Part shown: piece after piece, positions 12,750 to 23,110 of the stretch
Position numbering within the stretch: the stretch's first letter is position 1
Layout: every line of letters begins with the position of its first letter
NCBI GenBank assembly: GCA_039881145.1
Contig: JAYKKI010000132.1
Coordinates: 3,693,501 to 3,757,500 of the forward strand
Direction of reading: 5' to 3'
From: Druceiella hillmani
Lineage: Eukaryota > Arthropoda > Insecta > Lepidoptera > Hepialidae
DNA length: 64,000 bases
The notes under the pieces: model-generated
Databases searched by the model: none
What the model was told of the DNA's origin: nothing
Seen by the model: the letters and a program-made list of their open reading frames with translations, nothing else
Program-made: the position numbers and the translations under genes

Positions 12750-13545
12750 TTGTAAATGTTTTTTTCATAATCCTTTTTAATTACTCAGATTTGAATGTTT
12801 TGGGTCTATTTTTTTAATGCACCATTTTTTTAACTTGTAAACTTTTTTACGTGATCCTTTTTGCTCATTACATTTTTGGATATATTGAATTTTTCGTAGA
12901 TAAATTCGTTTTTGTTTTTATATATTTTTTGAAATAATCCTGTCTGCTTTCTAAGTTTGGGATGCCTTAGGTTTTTTTTTAATTAGCAATTAGTGTTTCT
13001 GTTTATTTCCTTTCCCTACGCGATAATTTTTGCTTATAAAATTTTTATGAATTTTGTTATTTTCATTAATTTGTGTTGGCATTTATATTTTTTACCTAAT
13101 TTTTTGCTAATTAAATTATGGATATTTTGGGTTTGTTTTTTTTTTAATTGTCAGTTCGTGTTTTTATTTATATTTGTTTTAGGTAATTCTATTTTGGTGC
13201 TTAATTTTGAATGTGTTGAGTTTGTTTTTTCCTTTATTTATACATTCGTGTTTTTAATTCTAAACTTTCTTTAGGAAACCCTTTCGTTTATTAAATTTTT
13301 GGATATTTTGGTTTGTTTTTTTTCTGTCATTTCTCTTATATTTTTTTAAAATGGATTACTTACTTAAATGCTGTTATATTTTTCACCTAATCAATTTAAC
13401 TTACTAAATTTTGAATGTTTTGGGTCTGCCTTTTTGTTTTAGATAACCATTTGGGCTTGTATCTATAAATCCTGATCCTTTTTGCTTATTAATTTTTTTT
13501 TATATTTTGGTTCGTTCTTTTATATAAATTTGTGTTCATGTATAC
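12750..13545. repeat. T-rich, strand-asymmetric degenerate tandem block
   Basis: The plus strand is strikingly T-rich and A-poor across about 800 bp. A degenerate unit around AAATTTTGAATGTTTTGGGT followed by a T-run recurs at about 12790, 12870, 12955, 13118, 13203, 13297, 13408 and 13486, often preceded by CCTTTTTGCTTATT or CACCTAAT-like sequence. Spacing is irregular (about 75-110 bp). The Phe-rich open frame at 12993-13274 is a by-product of the composition and not a plausible gene. Confidence 0.55.
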
Positions 13546-15250
13546 AAACTTCACCCACTGGTAGTTGTCGCTCCGAGAAAAGGCTTAAGCTACCTTTCGT
13601 CCCAAGAAATATCGTTCTAAGTAATATTACAATCCTTACTTATAACATGAATTAAAAATTGTGCTTATTTGAACTTTTTTCAACTTATAATGGACCAAAA
13701 GATCAAAATGACTTTCGGCACAGATACAGTTGGCGAGCCAGGAAAAAACGTTGGCTACTCATAAACGCGGGAAATCTCACCGTACGACAATCACAATTAA
13801 TGTTAAAAATTCAAATGTGTATTTGTTTGTCCTATTTTTACGTGGTAATGGAGCTCGTGACTGATCGACGTGATTTTCAGCAAAGAGATAATTGGCGGGC
13901 CGGGAAATAACATAGAATTTTTTCCAATGCAGAAAATCTCTTCCTAAATAATATTGCAATCGTAACTTCTGTTAAAAATTTCGAATGTATGTTTGTTTGT
14001 CCTTCTTTCACGTCGCAATAGAGCAACAAGTCAACGTAACTTTCTGCACAGAAATGGTTGGTGGGCCAGGAAATAACCCAAACAATTTTCCAATCTAGGA
14101 AATCTTCACCTAACTAAAGTAAAAATCTTAACTAATATTAAAAAATCGAAAGTGCATCGAAACGTGTGTTTGGCTTACTTCAAAGTCGCAACAAAGCAAC
14201 AAAACGATGAGACTTACTGCGAAGATATAGTTGGGGGACAGGAAATGACGCACGTAAAACACCAACTCGTGAATTCTCATCTCAACTCATATGATAATCC
14301 GAAATAATATTAAAAATTCAAAAGTCTGTTTATTTGTTTTTTACTCACCCCAAAATTTACAAATCAGGAAGTATGTTTGTTTGTCCTTTTTCACGTCACA
14401 ATAGGAAAACCGATCCACGTGATTTCCTGCACAGAAAGAGCTTACCAACCGGGAAAATTTAATCCTAACTAATATGACATTGGCAAATAACATTTAAAAT
14501 TCAAAAGTATGTTCGTCTGTCCTCCTTTCACGTTACATTGAAATAATAGATCAACATGATCAGTGAGTAAATAGGTGGAGGATCAAGAAATAAGATAGGC
14601 TACTTTTCAACTGGGTAAATGTTATTTTAACTAATATAATAATCCCAACATTAATTTCAAATTCCAAAGTATGTTTGCTTGTATTTCTTTCACGTCGCAA
14701 TAGAGCAAAACATCGACGTGATTTTTTGTACAAAGATAGTTAGTGAGCAACAAAATTACATATGTTATTCTTCAACTTGGAAAACCTCATCGCTACTAAT
14801 ATAAATATCCCAGTAAATATTAAAAAAATCGAAGGTTTGTTTGTTCTTCTTTCAGGTCACAATGGAAAAATAAGTCAATCTGATTTTTTGCACAAATATA
14901 GCTGGTGGGCTATGAACTTATATAGAATGTCTTTTATTTCGGGAAATTTTAACAACAAGAACAAACCCGACAAATATTAGAAATTCCAAAAAGGTGTTTG
15001 TTTGTCCTTCTTTCACTCGCAATTGTGCAGCAGATCGACGTATTTTCTGAACAAAGCTAGTTGGCTAGCGAGCCAGAAAATGGCATAGGTTACTTTTCAA
15101 ACCAAAAAAAGGTTCATCTTAAGTAACAAAAAAATACCTCCTTTCACGTCGCAATGGAAAAACATATTGACGTGAATTTCTGCGCAAAGAAGTTGGCGGG
15201 GTTGGGCTTGGAAATAAGATAGGCACTTTCTAACTTGGGAAATCTCATTG
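13546..15250 (-). repeat. ~165-bp tandem array, about ten diverged copies
   Basis: A unit containing TATGTTTGTTTGTCCTTC, TTTCACGTCGCAATAGAGCA, GATCGACGTGATTTTCTGCA, AGATAGTTGG(T/C)GGGC, GAAATAACATAGG, TTTTCAACTTGGGAAATCTC and ACTAATAT...AAAATTCAAAAG recurs at about 13679, 13826, 13995, 14165, 14365, 14510, 14672, 14838, 14997 and 15140. The spacing is mostly 145-170 bp. The unit resembles the widespread arthropod repeat whose copies read ACTAATAT..GTTTGTTTG..TTTCACG..GGATTTGGATG..CATAGGCTAC, here expanded in tandem. The small open frames inside are not genes. Confidence 0.8.
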
Positions 15251-16340
15251 TAACTAATGTGTAACAATTTAAAATTAAAATTATAACATTTCAATAAAAT
15301 ACATTAAAAGAAGTAAAAAATATGTAACTAATAATTTTGTCTACTTTGCATTAATTCTAAATCCGTTAAATATCCAATTTGACAGGACATTTGAAAGAAA
15401 TACATTTTACAATTAATTCCATCATATTACAGATTCGTGAACTTAATTGTTCAGTACTCTTAATTATTTAAATAATTATGTCTCTCTATTTATACATGTT
15501 TAATTAATCACATATCTCTATTTATAAGTGTTTAGGTCAAAGGTATAAATATGACTTCAAGTAACATTTAAAAACCAAATTAACGTTTCAAAGAGCATAA
15601 GTCACAAATTATCATCATTACGGATATCGCGTTATTGATGCGGTTAATTTGGTTTGGTAATATGGTGATCGCCTGGCGTGGTGCTAGTTTATCGGAAAAA
15701 CAAAGAGGCGGAAATTGAAAATCTAATTCTTCAAGGTACTGAAAATAATTACATACTTCCAATAATTCAATTGGAATTCATATTTCAAAAACATTGAAGC
15801 CAAAAACTTTTTTAGTAGATTTCTAAGGAAGACAATAAACAAAATGTAATGTTTTTAAGAAAGACAATATACGATATAAAAAAATGTATACAAAATGAAT
15901 GTGAAAATTGATGAAAAAATTTGTCACGAGAAGTAAATATTTAAATTAGTTCAAGACAGCATTGATTTAAGATAGTACTTATTATTTATAACGTAATGGA
16001 CTCTCATTTTCGTTTAATATTACACCATCGAAAAAGTAATAAAACCGAAAAGTAATAAACCACATATTAAAGTTATGAATCTAAAGTTTTATGTTTCGTA
16101 TAAGCTTAGTTTCATTGCAATCGACCTATTAAATATATAAGACATAGTAATGTTAAATTTCTGCACAAAGATATATTTATTTGATAAAAAATATAGATAT
16201 TTATTTGGTATATTTATTTGATATTTTTTAATAAGTGAAGATGGCTTTACTGTGTTTCAATTTTTGCGTAATCAAAAAACATTGAAAAAAATGAGATTAT
16301 TAATTTCATATAACCGTTCCTTTGTTATATATTTACACTC
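15251..16340. other. AT-rich intergenic DNA
   Basis: No gene recognised. A short repeated ATATTTATTTGATA/TATTTATTTGGTA motif occurs at about 16171-16230. Confidence 0.6.
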
Positions 16341-16388
<48 letters not shown>

Positions 16389-16441
16389 TATATATATCTA
16401 TGTATGTATGTATATATGTATATATATATAGATATGTATAT

Positions 16442-16498
<57 letters not shown>

Positions 16499-16526
16499 AC
16501 ACATATATGTATACACATATATATTT
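16341..16526. repeat. (GT)n(AT)n compound microsatellite
   Basis: GT run followed by long AT tracts with ATGTATGTATG and GTGTGTACAC interruptions, about 185 bp. Confidence 0.95.
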
Positions 16527-17049
16527 ACATTATATTGTTGCACTGAAACTTATTTTATATTGATAATGAAAACAGGAAGGAGATTTCATCTAAAGTACAC
16601 GTCAATAAAAATTCAGAGTTTATTAAAGCAAACTTTTAATTAAGTTTGTAAAGAATATATGTCTTTCATAATAATTTCGCGAGTAATTTGGATAATAAAA
16701 TTGTTCTCAACGCTGTATAGAAAAGATAAAGACTCATAATGTATTTCAGTTCAAAAATCATGAAATCTAACTCCTCATATATAGCCCTCTACCGGAACGA
16801 ATGAATATTTTCATAGAGAATATAATTTTGTTGGTCTGCACTTAGCCCGTTTTTATTATATATTTGGATGTAATGGAAAGTATTTGTACGCTAACAAACA
16901 AAAAAGTAAGGTACCAATGTAGCATGATAATCTAGTGTCCTATCGTACCTCTATCAAATATTGAGGCATAAACTCGGTGGAAAAATGCAAAACTTTTGTC
17001 CGTCAAATTATTTTTGGTCCTACGTGCCACGCACGTTCACGCGTTTGCA

Positions 17050-17117
17050 TGATCGCCCTCAGGTTGGCACATTCCCATACTCACGTACATGTGAATATGC
17101 CAACGTGAGTGCGATCA
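17050..17117. repeat. 29-bp-stem hairpin just upstream of the Helitron
   Basis: The left arm 17050-17078 (TGATCGCCCTCAGGTTGGCA then CATTCCCAT) pairs with 17089-17117 at 25 of 29 positions, with a 10-nt loop ACTCACGTAC. The flanking 100 bp is also relatively GC-rich with partial complementarity. It may be the core of a MITE or a structured RNA. The Helitron 5' end begins 100 bp downstream. Confidence 0.6.
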
Positions 17118-17222
17118 CGGGAACTCATTCACGATGGCAGGCACACATACAATAGGACATCCTTAAATTTTTAACCGAAAGCAAACATCTTCGAAACATG
17201 TTTGTAATCATTTGTTATCTAT

Positions 17223-18400
17223 ATATTAATACGTGAAGCAAAAACTTTGGACCCCTTTTTACGAAAATTGCGCGGACGGAGGAGTATGAAATTTGGCATA
17301 CTTATAGTTTATATGTAGGAGAAGTGCAGACCGCAGAATATTTTTCAATAATAATGCTTATAAAGTACATTAAATCATTAAATAAAACATTACACACACT
17401 ACCATGCATTTGATACACACAAGTATATACATACAGAGAAGTGCAGAATATTTTTCAATAATAATGCTTATAAAGTACATTAAATCATTAAAAAAAACAT
17501 TACACACACTACCATGCATTTGACACACACATGTATATACATACAATTGACATATGAGTAGTTTATAGTTTTATTTTTCCCTGGCTTTCCATTGTAGTTT
17601 ATCTGCCAGACAGTTCGCAAGATATTGTGCTTCAACTTTGTTATTTTCTCATATATAATTGTAAAAAATTTTGTCTTTTATCTAGAATTACAGTTGTTAT
17701 CATTTAATGTAACATTATTAATAATAATCATAATATTAATACGTGAAGCAAAAACGTTGTACCTGTTTTACGAAAATTACGCGGACGAAGGAGTATGAAA
17801 TTTGGCACAGTTAAAGTTTGTATGGAGGAGTACGGAAAGCTATAATTTTTATATAATAATGCATTAGAAACACATTAAATTAATAAAGAAAACATTACAC
17901 ATACTACCATGCGTTTGACACACACACACATACACATATATATACACATATATTGACATATGAGTTGTCCATAATTTTATTTTTCCGCTGGCTTTCCATT
18001 GTAGTTTATCTGCCAGACAGTTTCTAAGTTATTGTGCTTTAACTTTGTTATTTTCCCATATATAGTAGTAAAAAATTTGACTTTTTATCTGAAATTAGAG
18101 TTATTACGATTTAATAAAATATTATTCAATTTTCTAAAGGTTAATAATAACCATAATTAAAAGGTTAATAATAACCAAAATATTAATATGTGAAGCAAAA
18201 CCTTTATACTCCTTTTTACAAAAATTACGCGTCCGGAGGAGTATGAAATTTGGCACAGTTAAAGTTTATATGGAGAATAGTGCTGAAAGCTAATATTTTT
18301 AAATAGAAAGAGATATATCGATTTTTATTAGAAATTCATGCATTTGACACACACACATATGTACACACACATATGTACTATTTTGTTTATGGTTGTCTAT
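17223..18400 (+). repeat. Three tandem copies of the Helitron 5' subterminal unit
   Basis: The block ATTAATACGTGAAGCAAAA ... GGAGTATGAAATTTGGCA ... GCATTTGACACACACA ... TTTTTCC(C/G)CTGGCTTTCC ... CTGCCAGACAGTT begins at about 17223, again at 17733 and, truncated, at 18180. Within the first copy an extra ~115-bp segment (AGAAGTGCAG...ACATACA) is itself duplicated (about 17327-17438 and 17439-17545). Each copy has a short CA-rich microsatellite in the same place. The units lie between the 5' terminus and the start of the Rep region. Confidence 0.8.
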
Positions 18401-18549
18401 GGTCAAACTGAGATTAATATTATTTGTCCATTGTCTTACTGAATGTCAAAAATAATCATAATTATGATAATGTCATATTCATAGTTTGTTTCACATACAC
18501 ATTTTAATAGACCAAACGCAAATTTAAATAATATTAATAGTTTACAAAT

Positions 18550-21500
18550 GAAGAAGTAATTTTTAGAGATACATATAAATGTGCACTAAATGTAATTCCA
18601 AGACTTTTTCATTGTTATGATTGTGGATTAATGGATTTGCAATGCTAAACGTTTTGAATCTGAAATTACTTTAAGTGACAGGACTGAATTCACTTAATGT
18701 TGTCATAAGGGTAATGCAATATTACCGCCCTTAAGTCAAAATGAGTATTTTAAATCATTGTATTATGGACTTATTTCAAATGAACCTTCAATCAAAAGTA
18801 AGGCAAAAAATTACTTTGAAAACATTCGGAAATATAATTCATCATTTGCTATGGTTAGCTCAAAAGCTAAAATTTGCGGGGCAGTTACAAGTGGAGTGTA
18901 TCATTTCAAAAACATGATGTTTTTATCACAGATCAGGTTCAATAAATACGGCATATGGTCGCTCATCATGTTGTGCGCAATTCCATTTTTATGATGTCGA
19001 CACTATCAATTATATATTATCAATTATAGATTAAAACAACATTTTATTCAAACATGCAATAACAATATAATGCGCAAAATATCTCTTGAATTGGAACGCA
19101 GTAATCCTTTGGTTCGGTCATTCATTGCAATGAAACATCATTGTCACAGAGTTGAAAATAAAAAAAAAGAAATTTGTATGCTCATTAAAGTAAATCATGA
19201 TTTAAATCAACGCCATTTCAATGATGCAGTTCAAACTGATGTAGCAGTAATATTTAGTACAGTTGATGGTGAGCCACCTTTGAACAAAATATGATTTCAT
19301 TTTCAAAAGTTAATGGTATCATCAAAAATATCTCAATTTTAAATTCATCATTAGACCCTTGAGCACATCCATTACTTTTTCCAAATGGTGATACTGGGTG
19401 GCATACCAATATTCCTCATAACGTACCAACTATATCTAATTCAAGAGCACCCAGAAAAAAATAGCCATGCTTCAGTATGCAGCCTATCGACTTGGAATTA
19501 GAGAAGATTTCAGCATGTAGCACCATTCACAAAAAATTATTTCTGCAGTGGATAGTTGATATGTATGTGAAAATAGAGGGCTCAAGATTACATTGCCTTC
19601 GACAAAATCAAAAATTCTTAGATCTGAAGTTTACGATAATTTAACAGACTACTTAGAATTGAACATGAATGCCAGGAATGTTGGTCGTAGAGTAATTTTA
19701 CCATCTTCATTCAATGGATCTCCAAGAAATATGTATCAGAATTATTTAGATGCAATGTCAATTGTACAACATTTCGGAAAGCCGTCTTTATTTATTACAA
19801 TGACTTGCAATCCAAGTTGACCAGAAATAGTTAACAACATTGGTGTAGGTGAAACTGACTTTAGACCTGATATTATTGTGCGTGTATTCAAGTCAAAGTT
19901 TAAAGAATTCATAGAGGGCCTTATACAAAATAATATCTTTGGTGAAGTTGAAGCACTCATTTATACAATTGAATTTCAAAAAAGAGGATTGCCTCATGCT
20001 CCCATTTTACTCACTTTAAATGAGCAAGATAAAATTGTTAATGCTATAGATATTGATAAAGTTGTATCTGCAGAGATTCCTCACATTGAAACACATCCAA
20101 CATTACATAAATATGTTGTAAAAGATGTGATGCATGGTTCATGCGGAGAACTTAATCCTAATTCTGTATGTATGAGAGATGGAAAGTGTATAAAAGAGTA
20201 TCCAAAACGATTTAATGAAACTAAATGTGAATCGTTAAATGGGTATCCATTATACAGAGGACGTGATAATGGTATTAATGCAGAAGTTCATGGTAGTTGC
20301 CTTGACAATCGGTATGTTGTACCATACAATCCATATTTACTTGCTAAATTTAATTGCCATATAAATGTTGAAGTACGTACTACAGTCAAAAGTGTCAAAT
20401 ACATTTATAACTATGTGTATAAAGGCTATGACAGTGCATCTGTTGAACTAGAGTCTGGATGAAATGAACAAGGTCAAAATATAAGAAAATAATAAATAAA
20501 TATAGAAATTAATGAAGTTACCAATTTTTTAGTTGGTCGTTATGTCGGATCAACAGAAGCCATATGGCGCATCTATGAATTACCAATGCATTTTCAGTCA
20601 CATACTATAATCAGACTTGATATTCATTTACCGCGTCGACAGAATGTATACTTCCGAGAAGGGCAAGAACGTCAAGTAATTGATAATGAAAGACAAACAA
20701 AATTATTAGCATTTTTTGAGTTAAGCACGCACGAGAGTATAAATATACTGAAATTCCTATGCATTATGTGTGGGAAGCTTCTCGAAATAAATGGAAGAAG
20801 AGAAGCCGTAGAGGTGATAAAATCATAACAAGGATATATGTAGTGTCACCAAAAGATATGGAACTTTTTCATTTACGATTGCTTTTATTACATGTCTGTG
20901 GTCCGAAATCATTCAAAGATGTTAGAACATACAATACATTTTTATACCCTTCTTTTGTTGAAGCGTGCCATACTTGCGGAATAGCTTCAAATGATAATGA
21001 ATGGCGGGAATGTTTAAATGAATCAAAAGAATTACATTCGCCAAAACAAATGCGGAATTTATTTGGTTACATTTGTTCAATAAATGTGCCAGCCAATGTA
21101 TTAGTGTTACGGAATGAATATAAAGTATATCTTAGTGAAGATTTTCTAAGACTTTACAACGAAGAAGTATCCTTTAATAGAGCTCAATTAGAAATTGATG
21201 ATATTTTGAATGTTCATAATTTGTCCTGTCAAATTCTTGGTGTACCAGTTCCCACATACTCGCGGAGAATAGAAGAAGAAAATACTATTGATATAATAGA
21301 ACAAGAGATGCTGTTTTGTGAGTATTATGAAAGTGCAAATATTGAACAGCTTAATCTCATTGATCTAGTTATTTGTGACATTTTGTATTATGTTACTGGA
21401 TCCAATGTTTTTTGTTTAACCGCTCACGCTGGTTGTGGCAAAATATTCACTTAAACAGCATTAATACACAAATTAAATTTGCTTAATCTTCGTTGTATTC

Positions 21501-22773
21501 CAACTGCGTCCAGTGGCATAGCTTCAACTTTATTTCTTGGAGGTAGGACTTTATGTAATGCGTTTAAATTGTCTATACCTATTTTAGAAAATTCTGTATC
21601 AAATATTGCTGCAAATAGTAGCAACGGTAGTTTCATAAATTCATCATCATTGATAATTATTTATGAAGTTTCAATGTGTTCTTTGCAAGTGTTGAAAATC
21701 ATAGATAGATTATTGCGTGATCTATGTGATGAAAATGATAAACATGGAGTGTTTGGAGGAAAAACTATACTTCTGTGCGGTGATTTTCGGCAAATCTTAC
21801 CAGTAATCCCACATGGATCACGTGGAACTTTAATTGAAAATTGTGTTACAAGTTGGCATGAATTTCCTAATTTTCATAAAGTTACATTTACTCGAAATAT
21901 GAGAGCTTTACCAAATAAAATAGAATTTGTAGAATTCTTTAAACAAATTGGTAATGATAAGGCCCCACAATTCCCTCAGTTTGGTAAAAATGTTATTGAA
22001 ATACCTCATCAATTAATAGGAGATAAAAATAATATTATTGATGAGGTGTATGGAAATATTTCCAATAACATACTTTCAGAAAATATATTGAACTCTGTTA
22101 TTTTAGCACCTACAAATGACGATTGTACTTTGATTAATACTGATATACTTAATCAAATTCCTGGTGGACAGCGAACATATCATAGCTATGATAAAATAAT
22201 TTGTGATAATGACAATGACATCAATAACTATCCGGTAGAGTTTTTAAATTCTTTGTCTATTAGTGGTTTACCACCGCAGAAGTTATTATTGAAAGTTAAT
22301 TGCATAGTTTTATTGACCAGAAACTTAAATACTAAGGACGCATTAGTTAATGGAACAAGAATGCGAATCAAATTTATGCATCGAAATTCAATAGATTGCG
22401 AAGTTTTAACTCTTACTGCGTGCGGTCCTTACTGCGTGCGGTCCCACGCAGTAAGAGAATTTTGATTCCACGTATAAATTTAACGTACTCTGGAACTATT
22501 TTACCGTTTAACTTTCAAAGAATGCAATTTCCTATAATACCTGCATTTGCGATGACAATAAATAAGTCTCAAGGACAAACATTCCCAAAGTTTGGAATTT
22601 TATTGAATCGGTCAGTTTTCACACATGGGCAATTGTAAGTCGCAGCAAGTAGAGTCCGTTCGTTCGATGGTTTAAGGTTTTATATTTCCGAATACAACGG
22701 TCAAGGACGTTTAGCAAACGATGAAAGAGTTTTTACAAAAAACATTGTTTTTAGAAAAGTTTTAAATCGTTAA
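18550..22773 (+). pseudogene. Helitron Rep/helicase (RepHel), multiply disrupted
   Basis: Several frames together give one ~1400-codon RepHel. In order: a zinc-finger-like remnant (AKRFESE, CCHKG at about 18650-18710); the Helitron_like_N region (ENIRKYNSSFAM; QRHFNDAV; LLFPNGDTGWH; LQYAAYRLGIREDF; WIVDMYVKIEGSRL; QNYLDAMSIVQHFGKPSLFI); the HUH nuclease region (EFQKRGLPHAPILLTL, 19972-20019); the tyrosine motif (KYIYNYVYKGYD); a spacer; then a Pif1-type helicase with a Walker A relic (AHAGCGKIFT, about 21424-21453), GDFRQILPVI (21779-21808), LPPQKLLLKVNCIVLLTRNL, FAMTINKSQGQTFPKFGILL and RVRSFDGLRFYI, ending FRKVLNR at 22771-22773. Rep would nick and religate DNA during rolling-circle transposition; the helicase would unwind it. 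This copy is dead: in-frame stops (for example 19818-19820, 20461-20463, 21452-21454, 22636-22638), several frameshifts, and mutated catalytic residues. The longest open piece is 21479-22465. Confidence 0.88.
22412..22455. repeat. Tandem plus inverted micro-repeat inside the helicase
   Basis: CTTACTGCGTGCGGTC occurs twice in tandem (22412-22427, 22428-22443) and is followed by CACGCAGTAAG (22445-22455), the reverse complement of its first 11 bases. It replaces the expected short junction between the CEVLT and RILIPRINLTYSG helicase segments and forces a frame change. Confidence 0.75.
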
Positions 22774-23078
22774 TTATATTATCGCAATATGCGATAAAAA
22801 ATGCTATTCAATGGAGAGCATTTTTTACCACATAATTTTTTTATTTCGCATCATCTTACAGCATGTTCGGTTTCAATAATTTTTTTTAAAATAAGTATTC
22901 TTTATTTTTCTCCTTTTTGAATTCCATATAATTAATTTTTTTTTAAATAGGAAAATAACAGCGTTGGCGAAATCTGTAGTTATAGTAGTATATAGTCTTT
23001 GACAATAGAACCTTAATAATGTTTGAGCATTATATTTTAATAATTTATATTAAATAACTTATAATTTAAATTTATTAT

Positions 23079-23109
23079 GGTCGAATTTCGACCACTGGGC
23101 GACCACTAG
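23079..23109 (+). terminator. Helitron 3' terminal hairpin and CTAG end
   Basis: A 7-bp stem palindrome (23079-23093) is followed 12 nt later by CTAG. In Helitrons this combination marks the 3' end recognised during transposition; it is not a transcription terminator. Confidence 0.8.
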
Positions 23110-23110
23110 T

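Larger units (their letters stand above)
17218..23109 (+). mobile_element. Full-length inactivated autonomous Helitron
   Basis: The 5' end begins TCTATATATTAATACGTG after host A17217. The 3' end is CTAG at 23106-23109 followed by host T23110, so insertion is between A and T as expected for Helitrons. A short palindrome (GGTCGAA T TTCGACC, 23079-23093) sits 12 nt before the CTAG terminus, the usual rolling-circle termination hairpin. There are no terminal inverted repeats and no target-site duplication. Length is about 5.9 kb. It carries a Rep/helicase pseudogene in the same orientation, and its 5' region is amplified into three tandem copies. The 5' sequence (GTGAAGCAAAAACTTTG, ACGAAAATTGCGCGGACGGA, GGAGTATGAAATTTGGCA) is of a type I recognise from insect Helitrons. 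Confidence 0.85.

Noticed and set aside
12993..13274. 93-codon Phe-rich frame as a membrane protein
   Set aside because: Result of the extreme T-richness of this block; no charged loops or plausible gene context.
18758..22638. The individual open frames in the Helitron as separate genes
   Set aside because: They are consecutive pieces of one disrupted RepHel; annotated together as a pseudogene.
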